NCBI GenBank assembly: GCA_023432805.1
Contig: JAEYUG010000117.1
Location: forward strand, 1 to 14,928
DNA from: Bacteroidota bacterium
GTDB taxonomy: Bacteria > Bacteroidota > Ignavibacteria > SZUA-365
DNA: 14,928 nucleotides
Direction of reading: 5' to 3'
Shown piece by piece: positions 12,101 through 14,928 of the stretch. The notes beneath the pieces are model-generated. The model had not been told where the DNA came from, did no database searches, and saw only the letters and a program-made list of their open reading frames with translations. Position numbers and translations under genes: made by a program. How positions within the stretch are numbered: the first letter of the stretch is position 1; the number at the start of each line of letters is the position of its first letter.

Positions 12101-14453
12101 GGCTTTCGCATCCCGCCTCATCCCTCATCCTCAACACATAGAAGGTGGATGTTGCAGGCGAGGCCGTGGGGCGGGGGGAGGCCGGGTCGTCGAGACCTGC
12201 GGGGGGAAGCCACTCGTAAGTGACCGTGCCGAAGCCGCCGCTGCTTTCATGCCCGAGGCGCACGGAGCCGCCGCTGCAGATCACGGTGTTTTCGCCCGCG
12301 TCGGCGAGGACGCTGTTGAAGATGATACGCAGGAGGAAGGCGTCGTCGATCCCGGCCAGGGTGCGTTGCGAGGGCTGTCCGTGCAAGGGGAGTGCAGTGC
12401 TCGAGGTTACACCGGCGATGACCACGTCGCCGCGCGTGTCGACGGCGATGCCGTTGGCGATCTCGCTCTGCAGTGCGCCGTGATAGGTGCCGTAGGTGCG
12501 CATGCCGCTCGCGTCGAGGCGCACGAGAAAGGCGTCGGCTGCGCCACCGAGCGTGAGCTGCATCGCATCGGAGGTGACCGGAAAGGTCGGGGATTCGGTA
12601 AAACCGGTCACGAACACCGAGCCATCGGCCGCCACGGCAAGCGCCATGGCCTGATCATTGGCATTGCCGCCGATGTAGGTGTCCCACTCGCGCTCGCCGT
12701 CGGCTGCGTAGCGCACGACGAAGCCGTCGCGCACGCCGGCGTTGGCTTTCTGAAAGGCCATCTGGCGCAGGGGAAGATCGCGGCTCTTCGTCGCACCGCA
12801 GATGGTGACCGCACCGCGTGCGTCAACCGACACATCGGTGCTCTTGTCTTCGTCGGTGCCGCCGTAGAAGGTGCTCCACGCCCGCGCGCCCGCGGAGGTG
12901 AAGCGCGCCACGAAGGCATCACTGGGTCCCCCGCCGAAACTGCGCTGATCGGACGCGCCGACGATGGGGAACGCTTCGCCCTCGGTGTATCCGGTGATGA
13001 CGATGTCGCCTTCGGTCGAGACCGCGACACCCGTCGCATAGTCCATGCTCCACCCGCCGAAGTATGTCGCCCAGGCGCGCGTGCCGGCGGGGGTCAGTTT
13101 CAGGAGAAACGCATCGAAATCTCCTGCATTGCTCGTCTGCCCCGCGCCTGACGACACCGGGAAGTTCGTGCTGTAGGTCGCGCCGGCGACGAGCACGTTC
13201 CCGCGCGCATCGACCGCGACGGCTGCGGCTTCGTCGGCGTAGGATCCCCCGACATACGTGGCCCAGAGCCGGCGTCCGCGACCGTCGAGCCGGAGCACGA
13301 AGCCGTCGGTATTGCCGCCGTACATCGACTGCATCGCATCGCCGGTCACGGGCAGGTTGCCGCTCGCCGTGAAGCCCGTCACGACCACGTCGCCGTTGGC
13401 CGCGAGCGCCACGCTCGGCCATTCATCGGATCCGCTGCCGCCGAAGTACGTCGACCAGATCAGCCGCCCGTCGGCGGTGAACTGCGAGATCGTCACATCG
13501 ATCTGTCCCGACGGCGTTTCCGCCATCGCGCCCGGCGTGACCGGGAAGTCCCTGCTCGACGTGTATCCGGCCACCACCAGCTTCCCCTCGCCGTCGACGG
13601 CCACCGACCGCCCGAAATCGCTGGTGGCGCCGCCGAGGTAGGTGCTCCAATGCACGCAGGGATCGACATCGAGCATCCCATCCTTCATGGTCTGGATCTC
13701 CCTCGCTGCGCTCGGGGATGCGTGCGCGATGCGCACGACATCGCCCTCGAGTTCGAAGCGCACCGCCGTCTCCCGTCGGAAGCCGCCGCCGACGATCGCG
13801 GCGGTGGGGGCGTCTTCGGTCATGCTGCCGAGGGGCGTGGTCAGGCGCAGGCTGCCGTCTGCGAGCACCGCGAGATCACGCGCGCCGTCGATGCGCATGG
13901 CAAGCTCGCCGATGCGTGCCGGGGGACGCACGTGTACGTCGTATTTGAGACCTGCGGGTGTGAAATACCAGATGACGTCGATGCCGGGACGGATGTTGCG
14001 ATAGGTCAGGCGCTCGTGCATGACTGCGTCGAGCACGCCGCCGGCGCAGTGCGGGAGGTAGTGGTGGATCGAAGCAAGGGGATGCGTGGCCGCAAGCACG
14101 GAGGCGGGATGCGCGTCGGCGTAGGTCAGATCCACCCGCCAGGTGCGGAAGGCCTGCGTTCCGGATCGCGTCGCGCGCGAGGTGGCTTCGCTCGCGGCCG
14201 GGGCGGACGTGATCGCCTCGTAGACGCCGTAGCTCACGCCGTCGCGTCGGAAGAACACGCGCACGTCGCCGAGGTCGGCGGTGTAGAGGATGTCGGTGCG
14301 CACACGGCCCGCTGCATCGACGACCTGACCGCGGTTCTCCACGAATCCCCGCGGCGCCTGCGCGACCACGTGGGGTGTGCGTGCCAGTGCGGGCGCGGCC
14401 ATGCAGACAAGCAACAGGGCCGCAAGGAGAAGACGGGGGTGAAACCGGGTCAT
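9144..14453 (-). CDS. Giant secreted protein with SBBP beta-propeller and Ig-like repeats
   Basis: About 1769 aa. A signal peptide (MTRFHPRLLLAALLLVCMAAPALA) begins at ATG 14453; a TTG 15 bp upstream is less likely. An N-terminal domain opens with GFVENRGQVVDAAGRV, as in Bacteroidota SBBP proteins, and runs to about residue 265. Residues 268-710 hold seven SBBP repeats, each starting W(S/A)TYxGG and followed by VAVDxxGxVVVAGxT and FPVT motifs, probably one seven-bladed propeller. Residues 714-1769 hold about thirteen Ig/PKD-like modules of roughly 70-80 aa with AGxDxxVCxG, GGxxPYxYxWSP and VTDAxGC motifs; a Cys at each end suggests a disulphide per module. Module 10 has a Thr/Arg/Ala-rich insert. 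No recognisable type IX secretion C-terminal domain is seen; the protein ends PVPRAPRRAAR. Probably a cell-surface or released adhesin-like protein; function unproven. It lies 38 bp after ettA. Confidence 0.9.
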   Translation of the reverse strand: MTRFHPRLLLAALLLVCMAAPALARTPHVVAQAPRGFVENRGQVVDAAGRVRTDILYTADLGDVRVFFRRDGVSYGVYEAITSAPAASEATSRATRSGTQAFRTWRVDLTYADAHPASVLAATHPLASIHHYLPHCAGGVLDAVMHERLTYRNIRPGIDVIWYFTPAGLKYDVHVRPPARIGELAMRIDGARDLAVLADGSLRLTTPLGSMTEDAPTAAIVGGGFRRETAVRFELEGDVVRIAHASPSAAREIQTMKDGMLDVDPCVHWSTYLGGATSDFGRSVAVDGEGKLVVAGYTSSRDFPVTPGAMAETPSGQIDVTISQFTADGRLIWSTYFGGSGSDEWPSVALAANGDVVVTGFTASGNLPVTGDAMQSMYGGNTDGFVLRLDGRGRRLWATYVGGSYADEAAAVAVDARGNVLVAGATYSTNFPVSSGAGQTSNAGDFDAFLLKLTPAGTRAWATYFGGWSMDYATGVAVSTEGDIVITGYTEGEAFPIVGASDQRSFGGGPSDAFVARFTSAGARAWSTFYGGTDEDKSTDVSVDARGAVTICGATKSRDLPLRQMAFQKANAGVRDGFVVRYAADGEREWDTYIGGNANDQAMALAVAADGSVFVTGFTESPTFPVTSDAMQLTLGGAADAFLVRLDASGMRTYGTYHGALQSEIANGIAVDTRGDVVIAGVTSSTALPLHGQPSQRTLAGIDDAFLLRIIFNSVLADAGENTVICSGGSVRLGHESSGGFGTVTYEWLPPAGLDDPASPRPTASPATSTFYVLRMRDEAGCESLDTVAVTVLPPLTAEAGRDGIVCPGGSLVLGREPVGEETEYSFVWEPREGLSAADVAQPTAAPSRTTMYRLTVRNAYKCTAVDSVLVTVRDSPAATLPASYMLCLGAPRALEVAVSGGTPPYTYAWTPATGLSDASSAAPLADPGTATEYNVTITDASGCTSSARTRVDYHPALTADAGEDAVSCFGAPVRLSGKVSGGRKPYTWRWSSSISTSEAATQSVQVQPARSTMYLLTVTDANGCAAHDSVLVRVQDRIDVFAGEDVDVCEGEGVVVGRTASGGLAPYTYRWKPETGVSDPRIATPEIRSGTTRAYVVTVTDAAGCAGSDTLTVRVLSKPRVSAGKDQMACTGNAVRLGEEAREGTPPYTYAWSPAEGVRSPSSAVTDVIATTTTTYTLTVTDARGCSASSEVTLTVEDPPFVSAGRDTSVCIGESVRLTATPAGGRGPYRFEWSPADVVDRPSNGSTDVSPRRRTVFIVRITDARGCTAVDSVVVDTYDKPSGDAGRDTTICPGTPATLGASVQGGREPYSYFWSPATALSDVYGARPTAMPSVTTTYTVRITDANGCETSDVVKVNVAPRLDVATRGPARVCPGSTVDVAATARGGVPPYRYAWSTGHSEERGAQPRFQFTAVASTPAIVEVTDAAGCMVRDSVVIDVPAPLALAVDGNAAVCAGAEVSLRAAVSGGVPPYDIQWSNNAGSAATRATRRSRRDAGTRPAAGSTGARGESFVFRAARSTPLTVNVRDAVGCTAQTTVTVPVHAPRVPVIAAMGPASFCDGDSVVLEASEGFVRYAWSDGAEGRLRTSTASAVWTVRATDEHGCETVSTSFETKKKERPRPEILVKGATRLCAGTRTTLDAGAGHAAYRWSTGAVTRTITVDAPGEYSVEVTAKNGCTARSAAVRIDVVEVGDAALTQRGDTLVATPGADWRWFRDGRLDRKLQGPEVRATRSGLYRVEVIQESGCTSVSPSLRVRVAPVPRAPRRAAR
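9606..9615 (-). repeat. A10 homopolymer tract in the giant gene
   Basis: Ten T on the plus strand, A on the coding strand, encode part of ETKKKER between Ig-like modules 11 and 12. In this GC-rich gene the run is exceptional. Gain of one A gives TGA after six codons and loss of one gives TGA within ten codons, so slippage either way would remove about 150 C-terminal residues. Confidence 0.85.
9920..10029 (-). other. Low-complexity insert within Ig-like module 10
   Basis: Where the other modules run directly from the W-S-P strand to the next strand, this one holds about 28 extra residues rich in Ala, Thr, Arg, Ser and Gly (around SAATRATRRSRRDAG and TRPAAGSTGARGES). It is probably a disordered, basic surface loop about residues 1477-1509. 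Confidence 0.6.
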
Positions 14454-14491
14454 CAGCGTTCTGACCAAGTGAATGCTCGAAAATACGATAA

Positions 14492-14928
14492 TTATCGCGT
14501 CAGGGGCTTGTATTTGATGCGGTGCGGCTGATCGGCCGCGATGCCGAGCCGTGCCTTGCGGTCTTTCTCATACTGCGAATAGTTGCCGTCGAACCAGCGC
14601 ACCTCGCTGTCGCCCTCGAAGGCGAGGATGTGCGTGGCGACGCGGTCGAGGAACCAGCGGTCGTGCGAGATGATCACCGCACAGCCGGAGAAGTCGAGCA
14701 GCGCCTCTTCTAGCGCGCGCAGCGTGTCGACGTCGAGGTCGTTCGTCGGCTCGTCGAGGAGCAGCAGGTTGCCGCCCTGCATCACCGTCTTGGCGAGATG
14801 CAGGCGATTGCGCTCACCGCCGGACAGGTTGGCGACGAGCTTCTGCTGATCCGCGCCCTTGAAGTTGAAGCTCGAGGCATAGGCGCGTGAGTTGAGTTCC
14901 TTCTTGCCGACCGTGATCAACTCACGGC
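14492..14928 (-). CDS. ettA: Energy-dependent translational throttle protein EttA (ABC-F), 3' part
   Basis: The last 145 codons of an ABC-F ATPase; the 5' part lies beyond the right edge. EttA binds the ribosomal E site and gates entry into the elongation cycle according to the ATP/ADP ratio. The visible second ATPase domain has the ABC signature LSGGERNRLHLAK, Walker B LLLLDEPTNDLD with its catalytic Glu, and the switch histidine in SHDRWFLDR. NSRAYASSFNFKGADQQK upstream and the C-terminal IKYKPLTR correspond closely to the EttA subfamily (E. coli ends in a similar IKYKRIAK) rather than to Uup or antibiotic-resistance ABC-F proteins. No frameshift is seen. The stop TAA lies in a small perfect palindrome (CGATAATTATCG, 14486-14497), 38 bp before the giant gene on the same strand. 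Confidence 0.95.
   Translation of the reverse strand, partial: RELITVGKKELNSRAYASSFNFKGADQQKLVANLSGGERNRLHLAKTVMQGGNLLLLDEPTNDLDVDTLRALEEALLDFSGCAVIISHDRWFLDRVATHILAFEGDSEVRWFDGNYSQYEKDRKARLGIAADQPHRIKYKPLTR

Noticed and set aside
11370..13151. Plus-strand open frame of 593 codons opposite the giant gene
   Set aside because: Its length follows from the repeated GC-rich codons of the SBBP/Ig modules; no start context and no protein-like motifs.
14486..14497. Palindrome CGATAATTATCG at the ettA stop as an operator for the giant gene
   Set aside because: It is short, includes the ettA stop codon, and there is no clear promoter beside it; chance is a sufficient explanation.

Overview
The window is GC-rich and densely coding on both strands. 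Shine-Dalgarno motifs are clear for some genes (hypB, the M24 peptidase, the FKBP) and absent for others (the OmpA-family gene). The outer-membrane OmpA-type protein, the periplasmic Fkp/Mip-type FKBP and the giant secreted protein with an FVENRGQ-type N-terminus, SBBP repeats and Ig-like modules point to a Gram-negative of the Bacteroidota/Chlorobiota (FCB) group. A high-GC lineage such as Candidatus Kapabacteria or a relative is my best guess; this is inference, not proof.

Layout. Positions 1-154 hold five full 27-bp tandem units plus a partial one; each unit folds into a perfect hairpin. A plus-strand cluster follows: a small single-pass membrane protein of unknown function (172-561), hypB (577-1239) and an M24 Xaa-Pro peptidase (1236-2408) whose start overlaps the hypB stop. 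A secreted FKBP-type prolyl isomerase (2529-3218) has its own leader and ends at a strong hairpin terminator. On the minus strand, a fused 3-dehydroquinate synthase/EPSP synthase (6971-4692) is overlapped by a TrmA/RlmD-type RNA uridine C5-methyltransferase (4699-3317). A 207-bp divergent intergenic region with a palindrome and a candidate promoter leads to a plus-strand OmpA-family protein (7179-9137). The convergent giant minus-strand gene (14453-9144, about 1769 aa) ends 6 bp beyond it. The window ends inside the 3' part of ettA (minus strand, 14928-14492).

How the genes work together. hypB loads nickel into [NiFe]-hydrogenase (or urease), so the organism probably makes a nickel enzyme. 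The AroB-AroA fusion supplies two non-consecutive steps of chorismate synthesis. The methyltransferase and EttA belong to ribosome and translation biology. The FKBP, the OmpA protein and the giant SBBP/Ig protein belong to the cell envelope and secretion.

Most notable: the AroB-AroA fusion has the same domain order as the N-terminal half of fungal AROM. The hairpin repeat resembles REP elements, and one copy sits in frame inside the methyltransferase gene next to C8 and C9 tracts. An A10 tract in the giant gene would cause truncation if it slipped in either direction.
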